DNA of 50,682 bases. It comes from Acrasis kona. Its lineage: Eukaryota > Heterolobosea > Eutetramitea > Acrasida > Acrasidae. Both the position numbers and the translations under genes were made by a program. The stretch is from assembly GCA_026419775.2 (NCBI GenBank), contig JAOPGA020001067.1, positions 1-50,682 of the forward strand. Reading direction: 5' to 3'. The notes beneath the pieces were generated by a model that was given only the letters and a program-made list of their open reading frames with translations, searched no databases and had not been told where the DNA came from. Shown piece by piece: positions 1 to 9,309 of the stretch; the first letter of the stretch is position 1, and the number at the start of each line of letters is the position of its first letter.

Positions 1-1113
1 TAGCCTGTGATTCATGACGGTATATAACCTTGCTTTCACTAATCTTGATTTCTTTAATTGCTTCAGTATCCCCATTTAAAACTTTTATGAAATTTTCATC
101 CCAGGCATTCTCTGCAACTGATAGACACCCATCAAGAACGGGTTTTTTTGGACCCACTCTTTTAACTTGCACGCCCATGTCGTCCTTTGGTCAGCATTTG
201 CAACAATAAGCGCTTGTTCTAAAACAGATTTAAGATCGCACATGATCACTTTTAGCTCTGATTTTGCATCGTAATTTACTTCAAGTGGAACAAGGGGAAG
301 CATTATTTGCTCAATCATATTGAGTGCGTTATGAGCATCTAAACGCTTTATAAAACGCATTGCCACAGCAAGCCATTTGAGCACATATTTATTTACTTCA
401 ATTTTAAAAATTCTGGCGAATGGGGGATTTTCTACCGCGTTTAGAAGATCATACTCAGAAGTATAGTGGGTGTTGTCAAGTTTATGCTCTATTTTGGCCT
501 GCTTATCTAAATAGTTTTTAATTATCTTTTGTAACTCACTGCTAATAATACTCGAGTTGATGGCATAAATGGGTTCGTGGGGAAGGGTGGGTAAAGGGTC
601 TTTGGACTGGGGTTCTATTTTAAAATCCAACCAGTCCGAGACAATTGAAGCAGCTTGATTATTTTGCTTTATTAATTCCATGACCAACGATGCCAAGTCC
701 TCTTTTGACTTTTCATAGACTCTGCTCTCAATCTTATGAAAGTTTATAATACTGTTGGGATCTCTGAGCATTGTTAACAAGGTTGCACACACATGTCTGC
801 ACCACAAAACACTTTCAGTGCACAAGCTGCAACTTAGAATTACAGGGTGATTTTCGGCAAATGTTAAGTCAACACCTGCTGAGATGGCACTGCTATTTGA
901 TACATGCGACGTAACTTTATCGGTTGTGTGGAAGAAAGTACACCCGGTAGTGTTTTTATAGTTTTCGTCCGCCCACTTGAACTCATCCTCTTCACTATAC
1001 ACGCGAATGATTGATTCCTCGACTTGAGGCAAACTAAAGTCAAAAGGTTCCTCGTCGGTACTTTGTCTGGGTCTCTTGTTTGGGCGTTCACTCATTTTTG
1101 TAAAACTCCTCAT
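1..1113 (-). CDS. SWIM-type zinc-finger protein, 3' end outside window
   Basis: SWIM-like zinc ligands lie at residues 95-109 (C95, C98, C105, H107, spaced C-x2-C-x6-C-x-H), after an acidic/basic N-terminus with a possible nuclear signal (NKRPRQ). The rest is helical with no recognised domain. SWIM modules mediate nucleic-acid or protein contacts; the role here is unknown. The ATG at 1111-1113 opens the frame, and a second ATG at 1093-1095 is equally possible. The frame ends at position 85, but another frame continues convincingly from about position 145 to the window edge (it reads WDENFIKVLNGDTEAIKEIK). The switch falls at a run of seven T at 144-150, where one more T would keep one frame. 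A base-count error is likely. The 3' end is beyond position 1. Confidence 0.6.
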
Positions 1114-1327
1114 TAGAAGTTGATCGACAAAGTTCCGTTAATTTCTTCACGACAGGACCCACCTAGACACATCCCTCGGTCTAATTGTTTTGTTAATTGG
1201 AGGGTATTTTTATTGTTCTAGTTTGGTTACTCGACGAAACAAATTGTCAATCCAACTTGGACTCGGCACAAACAGAGGTACACTTGTATAACGTTTACTT
1301 TATTACATTAGGATACAGTGTTAAATT

Positions 1328-2185
1328 TTACATTGATTTTTCTTTATGGCTAGGGAAAAGGTTTCTTCCATCATCATCTACGTGCCAGCCCTCGTCGGAG
1401 ATCTTTTGTGCTCTTTGGTAGATTTCATCCATGTCAAGTCCTGGGAACACAAAGCTTAACTTGGTCACCAATAGCACCAAGCAGCTTGATAATAAGCGAA
1501 GAGGGACACCAGCCTGTAACTCGGTTGCAATACCCCAGATGAAAGAGGAAGTAACAATGTAGGGGTTGGACAAAATGTGGTTCCTTGCCTTGGGATCTAA
1601 AAACCAGTTCTTGATTGGAATCTTGTTTCCTAGACCATAGTAGTTGATGGGTAATCTCTCTGGAATGTGCGACACTGCTCTCAAAAATGCGTTCACGAAC
1701 AGCAGGATTGATACAATTCCAAAAGTAGGTTCACGGGAAAGGTATGGCAGCAGTAATAGGGTGTAAAGTAGGTCCCCAACTGCCACCAACGTGAGGTTAA
1801 TCAGTATAAGTACAATCTTGAGCTTGTTGTCGTCATAGGTCAAAATCTGGAATGACGTCAATGAAAACAAGAAGCAGTAGGCCCACACTGGAACGTCCAC
1901 CAACAAATGATGAAAGTAGATGGTCCAAAGAACTGCATCCATTAGGAATGTGATTGCATGCACCACTATTGAGAACTTCTTCTCATGATAGATGATGTAG
2001 TTCACGATTTGGAATCTAAGGCTCTTTAGGGTAACGTTCCAACTCATCTGAGAAGTCCATGCGTTGCTGTTGTTCTTGGTCACGAATAATGGAACAGACT
2101 CCGCTAGTAGAGTGTAAACTGCCACGTAGGTTAGCACGAATGGTGTGTGGCAGTCATTGATCCATTGTATCAACGTACCGAACAT
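1328..2185 (-). CDS. Uncharacterised multipass membrane protein (285 aa)
   Basis: I do not recognise this family. Several hydrophobic segments alternate with short loops, about six membrane spans in the first 240 residues. A loop near residues 185-205 contains NYYGLGNKIPIKNWF. The C-terminus is soluble and charged (DMDEIYQRAQKISDEGW onward), so probably cytosolic. There is no signal peptide beyond the first span. The ATG at 2183-2185 starts a clean frame. It lies upstream of and co-directional with the SWIM gene, 214 bp apart. A transporter or scaffold role is possible but not shown. Confidence 0.7.
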   Translation of the reverse strand: MFGTLIQWINDCHTPFVLTYVAVYTLLAESVPLFVTKNNSNAWTSQMSWNVTLKSLRFQIVNYIIYHEKKFSIVVHAITFLMDAVLWTIYFHHLLVDVPVWAYCFLFSLTSFQILTYDDNKLKIVLILINLTLVAVGDLLYTLLLLPYLSREPTFGIVSILLFVNAFLRAVSHIPERLPINYYGLGNKIPIKNWFLDPKARNHILSNPYIVTSSFIWGIATELQAGVPLRLLSSCLVLLVTKLSFVFPGLDMDEIYQRAQKISDEGWHVDDDGRNLFPSHKEKSM

Positions 2186-3213
2186 TTTTGTTTTGATTGT
2201 TTTTTGATTGAGTTAAAGTGATGGATGCAATTTAAATCTTACGGTGGTAGGGAATATTAATGACCTATTTTAGAGATCATCGTCAATCAATTTGAATGTT
2301 ACAATTATTTGGAACCCGCAAGATGAACATTCGCAGTCAAAGTCCTCCATGAATGGTTTTTATATTTAATGATAGTAAATACCCAAAGGATTTTGACCGT
2401 TTTCATTACGTCACATCAACTATCCCTCACCAAATGCATCTTTGCGGTCTATTTTTAATGCTGAATAGACGTCATGACAAGACACATTCCAAAATGAATA
2501 GACTTCGTCCTCCGGAACTCTATTTCCAAGACCCATTGTCTTCTTTAAAGTCCTGAAGTCCGACGTTGTCAAACTAAATTTTACTATTATAATCTTTTAT
2601 TTTTATTAAATTGTATTTTACAGTATATATAAGTTCGTTGGGGGTAATTACCTGACAAGTCTCTAACACAATAATTAGAACGTTGAACACGTGGCTACGC
2701 CATGAGCGTATATGAGGTGTTTTAGGAGGACTGCACTGATGGTCTCAACTATATGTCAGACCTTAACAAATCAGCAAAACGAGCAACGCTACAGTTACCA
2801 CTGAAGGGAATATCACAAGGAGAACAGAACACACATCAAACTATATTTTATCAATGCCAGTCTTTGTATCCATTGGCCTAGGCTAGTACTAGCGCCTGAT
2901 GTATTCGAAACAGGAGTTAGACATTTTGTCCATCTAATTTTGAAGAACATTTGAACCTCAAGTTTTATCAAGTTGAGGAGGTTGGTTGCATTAGCACTTT
3001 TGGGTTCTGCTCAGCGCGAGGTGCCAAATTTGTTGAAAATAAACAATTTGTATGCATTGCAAGATTAAGTCGCATCTTTCTTAAATCATACCGACCTCAT
3101 TTATTTGAAACGACAAACAGATTGAAAATAATAGATGTTTTCTCTTGATGATGTAACTGAGTGGATTGCACACAATTTATATTCGTGAAAATGCATTTAT
3201 TTTTTGTACAATG
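2186..3213. other. Intergenic, about 1 kb, nothing recognised
   Basis: Between the membrane-protein start and the TBP stop. Only short frames occur (2353-2556 and 2951-3148, plus), without domains or convincing splice sites. I saw no tRNA-like B box. A small GGTCT/AGACC hairpin occurs near 2740-2762. Part of the interval must be the promoter of the membrane-protein gene. Confidence 0.5.
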
Positions 3214-4035
3214 TTAGTAAATGTCATCATTATCAAACTCCTCTGCATCGGATCCCTTTTTGAATGGTGTCAACAAACTTTTAATGTCCTTCACACTATC
3301 CTCAATCGTTCTCCTCTCCTTAGCACCAGTCACCGTTACTTTTCCAGACACAAAAATTAATAATGTTATTTTATTCTTCATAAAATAAATCACACCAGGG
3401 AAGATTTCTGGTTCATAATTCACAACAGAGTTGGATTCCTTCTTCATAGTGACTTCATAAAATCTTTGAAGACGCAACGGAAATCCAAGATCTAAAGTAG
3501 CCATAAAGTTAACAATTTGGAATTTTGAGAATCGTGGTTGGTATCCTAATAATTGTAAAATTCTTGCAAATTTTCTACAGGCCAGACGCGAATCCTCCTC
3601 ATTCTTACATCCGGTACAATTTAACCTTCCTGATGCAAATAAAATACCACACGACTTGGGCGCGGCTAATCTCATCACAGCGCCGCTAAATTTTTTTGGA
3701 TTATATTCGGCGTTCCTCATGTGGAGGGCCACCGTCTTTAAATCTATTTTACACTTTAAATCAACCGACGACACAACATTCCTGACGATTGTTAGTATGT
3801 TAAAAGAATGCCACTACGTTATTGTTAATGTCGATTCATCCTCATCCTCATTTTGCCTTTCAGGTAGAATTTGTGAACTGTTAGTGTTAGTAACACCATC
3901 GGAAACTTCCGACAATTGTTTTCCCCCACCATTCAACTCCTTATGAAACTCATCATCAATAAGTTGCTTTGCATGTTCGAGAGGGTCATAGCCATCATCG
4001 CCCTCTTCAAAATTCTTCTCGTACACCTCCTTCAT
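3214..4035 (-). CDS. TBP: TATA-box-binding protein, two exons
   Basis: General transcription factor that binds the TATA element and nucleates Pol I, II and III initiation. CDS is complement(join(3214..3781,3818..4035)), 261 aa. An acidic, Asn/Glu-rich N-terminus of about 70 residues leads into the saddle-shaped core with two direct repeats. The first repeat carries DLKTVALHMRNAEYNPKKF, nearly identical to the family signature. The 36-nt intron (3782-3817) has a perfect TACTAAC branch site, and removing it rebuilds TLTITNVVSSVDLKCKIDLK across the junction. The start is the ATG at 4033-4035, the first in frame after the GRP94 stop, leaving a 52-bp intergenic space. The C-terminus has an acidic tail (EEFDNDD). 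Divergent positions in the second repeat were not assessed. Confidence 0.95.
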
Positions 4036-4087
4036 GTTGTTCAACAAGAATAAATTTACAATAACATTAAATAGTTTTTTAATCTTT

Positions 4088-6466
4088 TTACAATTCGTCA
4101 AGGTCGTTCTCCTTTACCTCCTCTTCCAACTTTTCTGGTGCATTCTTGGCAGCCTTTTGCTTCTCTGGCTCATCGCTTGGCTCTGCTGGTTTTTGATTCT
4201 CCAAGAACTCCTTCTGCATGCTAAAGATGCGGTCTGCAAATTGACTGGTGTCCTCTAGTCTGTATCCACTCCTCATCATGGCAGCTTCAAACAATAGCTC
4301 TGCACTTTGCAATGCCACTGTATCGGCGCTATTTACCTTGACACGTTCGTTAATGTTTTGAATGATTGGATGCTCTGGATTAATTTCCATGATTCTCATG
4401 CTGTTCAAGACGCTCAATTGTGGGTTATCGTTGGATAGCGCTTGGCTGCTTTGAATCTTTTGCATGTTGGCGCTGATGCCGTACTTGGGCGACACCAACA
4501 CGCATGGAGTGTTGGTCACTCTCTTGCTGACTTGAACCTTGCTGGCCTTGCTCGATCCCAAATTCTTCTCCAAGAATTTAACCAATGGTTCAAAGTTCTT
4601 GACGATGGCCTCCCATCTGTTCTTCTCCGCTTCTTCCTTGTCTCCTGGCAACGTGAATTCTTCGCTGGCAATGTTTTGTAGCGTCTTTCCTCTGTGTTCC
4701 TTGACGTGTTGGATGGTGTACTCGTCGATGGCATCGGTCATCAACAAGACCTCCAATTCGCTTTGCTTGAGCTTCTCGATGAACGGACTGCTCAACACTT
4801 CCTTCATGCTTTCTCCAGCCAAAAAGTAAATTTGTTCTTGATCGGGTTTCATCCTGTCCACGTATTCATCGAGAGATGCATATTCGTCGGTTTCGGTCAA
4901 TGTGGTGGGGTAGCGCAACAAGTTGATGAGCTTCTTGCGGTTGTCTTCGTCTTCGATGACGCCCAGACGAATGTTCTTTCCGAATTCCTTCCAGCACTTG
5001 GTGTACTTGCGTGCTTCGTCCCATTCCTTGTCTCCCTTGGGTCTCTTGCGCTCTCCTTCCGATTCCAACCTCTTGATTTCCTTTTCCTTGTTGGCGAGGT
5101 CTTGTAGCATGGCAATGATCTTTGCGGTTAGCTTCTTCTTGATCTTGCGCAATAGCTTGGAATGTTGTAGGATTTCACGGGACACGTTCAAAGGAAGGTC
5201 GTCGGAATCAACGACACCTCTCACAAAGTTCAAGTAACGTGGCAACAGATCGTCCATGGCGTCGGTGATGAACACTCTCTTAACGTACAGCTTGACGTTG
5301 GCTAATTTCTTTCCAAAGTCGAACAAGTTTTGAGGTGCCTTGAATGGAACGTATAAAAGTGCTTTAAAGTCGACTCCTCCTTCGGCGCTAAAGTGACTGT
5401 ATGTGAGAGGGTTATCAAACTCTCTGCTGATGGCTCTGTAGAATTGATGGTAGTCTGCTTCGGTAATGTCGCTGGGGGAGCGTGTCCAGATGGGTCTGGC
5501 TTGGTTGATCCACTTCCACTCGTTGGTGGTTTGTTGTTCCCATTTGGTCTTTTTGGCCTTTGGCTTTGGCTTTTCTTCTTCGTCAACTTCTTCACCCTTT
5601 TCAATGCGGCTTTGTTCCCATTTGGCAAGTTCAGCTTCGTATTCTTCATCTTGCTTGGCTTGTCCTTCTTCGTCAGGTATTTCCTTGTTGTCCACGCTGG
5701 TGGTGTACAAGTGGATGGGGTGTTGGATGAACTCAGAGTACTTTCCAATCAAGTTTCTTAGCTCCAAGTCATCAGTGTAGATCTTGGCATCATCCTTCAA
5801 GTGCAAGATGATCTCTGTTCCGCGACCCAAAGTGTCTCCACGTGGATCTTCGGTGACGGTGAAAGTGTTATCGGCGGCGCTGGTCCAGATCAATTGCTTG
5901 TCATCATTGTTCTTGGTGACAACGACGACTTGATCGGCAACCAAGAAGGCAGAGTAGAAACCAACACCGAATTGACCGATGAGTGAATGGTCGCTGCTCT
6001 TTTGTAACTTTTCCAAGAATGCCTTTGTTCCTGACTTGGCAATGGTACCCAAGTTGTTCAACAGGTCGTTGCGGGTCATACCGATACCAGTATCACGGAT
6101 GGTCAGGGTGTTACGCTCCTTGTCAGGTTGAATGCGAATCTCATAAGTCTCTCCGCTGGCCAAAGCTTCCTTCTCGGTCAAACCAATGAAGCGGATTTTA
6201 TTCAATGCATCAGATGCGTTTGAGATCAATTCTCTCAAGAAGATCTCCTTGTTTGTGTATAGAGAGTTAATGATAATTGCCAAAAGTTGGTTTATTTCAG
6301 CTTGGAACTCGTGTTTAACACCAGATTTCTCTGCAGCCTCTTTCAAAGCATCGTGGTTAGTGTCAATTTTGGGGCTGTTGGGCGAGTATGGTGATGACTC
6401 ATCGCAGTATACGTATACTAAAAACAAGGTCACAACCAACAGGAGTATAGTTGATGACACTCTCAT
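4088..6466 (-). CDS. GRP94: Endoplasmic reticulum Hsp90 (GRP94/endoplasmin)
   Basis: ATP-dependent ER chaperone folding secreted and membrane client proteins. 792 aa, full length for the family, no intron. An N-terminal signal peptide (hydrophobic residues 5-20) is followed by the GHKL ATPase domain with LRELISNASDAL, DTGIGM and GQFGVGFYSAFLVAD. An acidic charged linker sits around residues 280-310 (EEVDEEEKPKPKAKK), then the middle domain (NVSREILQ) and C-terminal dimerisation domain. The protein ends NDLDEL, an ER-retrieval-like tail in place of canonical KDEL/HDEL, which supports ER location. GC-rich, well-biased codons suggest high expression. The start ATG precedes the signal peptide directly. 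Confidence 0.97.
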   Translation of the reverse strand: MRVSSTILLLVVTLFLVYVYCDESSPYSPNSPKIDTNHDALKEAAEKSGVKHEFQAEINQLLAIIINSLYTNKEIFLRELISNASDALNKIRFIGLTEKEALASGETYEIRIQPDKERNTLTIRDTGIGMTRNDLLNNLGTIAKSGTKAFLEKLQKSSDHSLIGQFGVGFYSAFLVADQVVVVTKNNDDKQLIWTSAADNTFTVTEDPRGDTLGRGTEIILHLKDDAKIYTDDLELRNLIGKYSEFIQHPIHLYTTSVDNKEIPDEEGQAKQDEEYEAELAKWEQSRIEKGEEVDEEEKPKPKAKKTKWEQQTTNEWKWINQARPIWTRSPSDITEADYHQFYRAISREFDNPLTYSHFSAEGGVDFKALLYVPFKAPQNLFDFGKKLANVKLYVKRVFITDAMDDLLPRYLNFVRGVVDSDDLPLNVSREILQHSKLLRKIKKKLTAKIIAMLQDLANKEKEIKRLESEGERKRPKGDKEWDEARKYTKCWKEFGKNIRLGVIEDEDNRKKLINLLRYPTTLTETDEYASLDEYVDRMKPDQEQIYFLAGESMKEVLSSPFIEKLKQSELEVLLMTDAIDEYTIQHVKEHRGKTLQNIASEEFTLPGDKEEAEKNRWEAIVKNFEPLVKFLEKNLGSSKASKVQVSKRVTNTPCVLVSPKYGISANMQKIQSSQALSNDNPQLSVLNSMRIMEINPEHPIIQNINERVKVNSADTVALQSAELLFEAAMMRSGYRLEDTSQFADRIFSMQKEFLENQKPAEPSDEPEKQKAAKNAPEKLEEEVKENDLDEL

Positions 6467-6773
6467 TGTATTCTAGGTGTAGATCTCGTTAATAAAAAAA
6501 CAAAATCAATAAAAACACGTGTTCAGAATTTATCTGAATTTTCTCATTGTAATAATCCAATGGTTCCGATCCAATAGGAATTGTGAATCGCCAAATTACT
6601 TTATTTTGATTAGCGCCAATATGACATGCATTTTTTAGTTGAAGGTCTGATGTTGTTTGAGAGTCACTCTTTATTTACTTGTCGACTTCGTATGGATGTT
6701 ATTGCAATTGGTGGTTGTTATAAATCGTTGAATGTGGAGAAAATACGTTTGAAAATATTTTATTACTACATTG
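6467..6773 (-). promoter_or_regulatory. GRP94 upstream region with CACGTG, CCAAT and HSE-like sites
   Basis: 307 bp upstream of GRP94 without a gene. It holds an ACACGTGT palindrome (6515-6522), two CCAAT boxes (6557-6561 and 6571-6575), and a GAA-TT-TTC heat-shock-element-like unit near 6535-6542. CACGTG plus CCAAT recalls ER-stress elements of other eukaryotes. The motifs are seen; their use is inferred. Confidence 0.35.
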
Positions 6774-7778
6774 TCACCGATCGTGTTTTGGAAACATTTC
6801 ATGAACAGCTTCCTTTATGTGAGCGTAATTTTTAAAATTTTTCCTGTCTGATGCCACGCTATGGTCTTTATTCACAAAAAAGCACATGGATGGGTTGACA
6901 CCAGACTTCTTATAGGACATGATATCAGTGCTGGTGTTACCAAAGCCAGCTACAATGGGTTCATTGATGTGTTCAGGATATAACATTTTTATTCTGGTAA
7001 GCATTGATGTTTTGAACTGGTCAGGTCTTCCACATCTGACTTTGAACGCTCTTGATATGTAGAATTTGTAAGGTGTAGTGAAGATTGGACCTTCAGGCAT
7101 CGTATTGTTCTCGTCGTCTTCTTGTCTAATGTCCAAAAGTAGTTTTTTGATTACAGCATACTGTCTCACTGGTCTTCCGGTCACATAAATAACTTTATAA
7201 CCGTTGTCTTCTATGGACTTGTATAGTTCTATAATGCTTGGTCTTATTCTCTTCACGTAAAAGTGATTAGTGTAGAATTTTGAGAACCGAGAGAAGTTTT
7301 CACCTTTACCTGTAATTGTGCCATCCACGTCGCTAACTACAATTCTTTGGTCACAGCTCCAAAAATATATGCGAGATGTGGCTACTCGACCCTCTCCTAG
7401 AATAAAATTAACAACATTCACTCCCTCTTTAAGGTTGAGCTTTTTTATAGTTTCGGTTCTGGGAAGTAGTCTATCCATCATACTTGTGTAATACTCTCTC
7501 TTTTTTTCATTTGTCATGCTGGCTTCTGCTTGAAGTTCCCACGTCTGATACACAGGCCAAAACTCCCCTTCCCAATGTATTAATTTATTGTCCCAAACAA
7601 ATCTGGCGTGTTTGTCGCCCGCATCTATGCAAAAGTTTTCAATGTCTGTTGCATCTCCGTTGATTTGTATTTTAATTTGAGATTTCTTTAAAACACGTCT
7701 CCTAAATCGAACATAGAATGGTGAGGTTCTTATTGTCCCATCGTAGTGCTTGATCGCTATAATGTCCACTGAAGACAT
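6774..7778 (-). CDS. LPIN: Lipin-type phosphatidate phosphatase (compact)
   Basis: Mg2+-dependent dephosphorylation of phosphatidic acid to diacylglycerol, central to triacylglycerol and phospholipid synthesis at the ER/nuclear membrane. 334 aa, much shorter than animal lipins (about 890). The N-LIP domain starts at residue 1 (VDIIAIKHYDGTIRTSPFYV, with FRRRVLKKSQ after). The C-LIP/LNS2 haloacid-dehalogenase catalytic domain follows, with DVDGT at 150-154, the required DxDxT nucleophile motif, then IRPSIIELYKSIEDNGYKVI and VTGRP. The long linker of large lipins is absent. The start ATG is at 7776-7778. No intron. Confidence 0.92.
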   Translation of the reverse strand: MSSVDIIAIKHYDGTIRTSPFYVRFRRRVLKKSQIKIQINGDATDIENFCIDAGDKHARFVWDNKLIHWEGEFWPVYQTWELQAEASMTNEKKREYYTSMMDRLLPRTETIKKLNLKEGVNVVNFILGEGRVATSRIYFWSCDQRIVVSDVDGTITGKGENFSRFSKFYTNHFYVKRIRPSIIELYKSIEDNGYKVIYVTGRPVRQYAVIKKLLLDIRQEDDENNTMPEGPIFTTPYKFYISRAFKVRCGRPDQFKTSMLTRIKMLYPEHINEPIVAGFGNTSTDIMSYKKSGVNPSMCFFVNKDHSVASDRKNFKNYAHIKEAVHEMFPKHDR

Positions 7779-8187
7779 GTTCCAAATTCCTATTTATTAT
7801 TAGTTTTTACAAAATTGGGAGCGTAATTTTAAAATTTAGGATCAAACAAAAACTACATATAAAAACGTGATCCAACTCCGCTGGAGATACCGACATATAC
7901 TGGTGGATCAAAAATTGTAAACAGAGTACAAAGGTGTTGGAATAGCAGAGACCTACAAGAGATCCCCAAAATATCACTTCTGCTTAAAAAATGAACATGC
8001 AGTTTGTGACAAACGACCAAATATTAAAATCGAAGTCAAGTATGCAACTAGTGCAAGTACCACTTCCACACTGCTCGTGATAACACCATCTTCACGAATC
8101 GATTATTTTTAGATTTACATCTCCATTGATTTGTTTCAAGTTGAGATTTCTTCAACACATCTTTAAGATCAAACGTAAATAATTTTA
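7779..8187. other. Intergenic; mostly featureless, holds a lipin relic
   Basis: Between the lipin start and the UDG-like stop, both minus. Apart from the lipin-like fragment near 8107-8180 listed separately, I see no gene, repeat or RNA. The part next to 7778 should contain the lipin promoter. Confidence 0.5.
8107..8180 (-). pseudogene. Relic of the lipin N-terminal coding region
   Basis: About 65 bp resemble positions 7650-7715 of the neighbouring lipin gene at roughly three bases in four, including shared blocks CATCTCC-TTGATTTGT and TTGAGATTTCTT. In one minus frame VLKKSQ, the same hexapeptide as the lipin N-LIP region, is still readable. It has no continuing frame. It looks like the remnant of a partial tandem duplication of the lipin gene. 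Confidence 0.5.
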
Positions 8188-9018
8188 TTATGTGTCTTGA
8201 GATACTTGATCTTGATACAAAATTTTTCCAGAAATTCGCCTTCTCTTTCTCGGCGATTTATAAGTAATCTCTTCCTTGACTGTTTCCTTTTCGATATCCT
8301 CTTCAATGTTATCCTCCTCTACTCCATTCAATATTTTTGTCAAACCCTTCTCACATAGTGTTTTTCCACCTTGTGATGGATGTCTAACATAAGTAAATGT
8401 TTTTCCGTTAAGAATGGTTGGGTCCGTTTTTAAAAGTTTTTCGGCTTTTCTACCAAGTGCTATGACGGTGTCTACATTAAACATGTCCATCATGTCCTTA
8501 AGTGCCCACGATAACTCTATGACCTCTCCATCTTTGGGTGGTCTATTACTAAGAACGCTGTCTTTAGCATGTGGGTGCAATGGAAAAGAATTCCAGAACA
8601 AAGGTGGTTTATTTCGAAGATGTTCGTGGTCGGAAATGAATTTCCACATTATCGTAGCGGTACTCTCAGCTACAGGTGGCCTCTCTTGCTTTGTTACTTG
8701 TTCGACAACTTTGAAACCTTGACTAGATCCATAGAAAAAATGATCTTCGGTGATCAATTTTTCGCTCGAGAATGGTGTCCCTGTCCAATGACATCCTCGA
8801 TGCCCTGGTGCCTCTCCTATTATTATAACGTTTGGTTGTACAATGTGCATCTTTTTTAGGTAATTTCTCAAATTTGCAATCCTTGTGGCGTCTGCGCAGG
8901 CGTCGTCGCTATTGTATGGGTTGAAACATAGGTCCATGTTGTCGATGTTTGATAGTTTATTTATAAAGGCGTCAATTTTATCGTCAATCCCTAGAGCTGT
9001 GGCATTGCTATTCATCAT
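8188..9018 (-). CDS. Uracil-DNA glycosylase superfamily protein
   Basis: Likely DNA base-excision enzyme. 276 aa. Superfamily landmarks: a hydrophobic strand into GEAPG (residues 68-72) with GCHWTGTPFSSE, WNSFPLHPH (142-150), the strand VIALGRKAEKLL, and a second motif RHPSQGG with HPS at 213-215. Family 1 UNG has GQDPYH and HPSPLS; the GEAPG form with GC.WTG.PF resembles a less-studied branch of the superfamily common in prokaryotes. The C-terminus is acidic then basic with SPRKRRRISGK, a probable nuclear signal. Substrate specificity (uracil or other base) cannot be read from sequence. Start ATG-ATG at 9013-9018. Confidence 0.8.
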   Translation of the reverse strand: MMNSNATALGIDDKIDAFINKLSNIDNMDLCFNPYNSDDACADATRIANLRNYLKKMHIVQPNVIIIGEAPGHRGCHWTGTPFSSEKLITEDHFFYGSSQGFKVVEQVTKQERPPVAESTATIMWKFISDHEHLRNKPPLFWNSFPLHPHAKDSVLSNRPPKDGEVIELSWALKDMMDMFNVDTVIALGRKAEKLLKTDPTILNGKTFTYVRHPSQGGKTLCEKGLTKILNGVEEDNIEEDIEKETVKEEITYKSPRKRRRISGKILYQDQVSQDT

Positions 9019-9309
9019 CTACGTATTTTTGTTTGCTTTGCATTGTGTTTAATCATTCAGGACGGATCAATTAGACAGTTTTGGATATTGAAGAAAGCTT
9101 TACAACTTTACCTGACTTTCATTATTAACCGGCTCATTACAGTACATCTGCATCATCATTACGTTATATCGATATGAGTACTATTAAGAAGCATCAAGGG
9201 CATTCCATACAAGTGATTTTCTAGGGTAAGGAATCAATTAGAAGTAAACACATCAAATCAACCAACATAAAACACAACGGAAGAAGCAGTCAAACACAAA
9301 TACTTGTTT

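Noticed and set aside
2690-2840. Possible small RNA (hairpin and TGATG-like box)
   Set aside because: Stem too short and no matching D box or tRNA promoter; not above chance.
4694-5780. Long plus-strand frames (4694-5107, 5393-5761 and others)
   Set aside because: They lie antisense to the GRP94 coding sequence and arise from its codon bias; no domain content.
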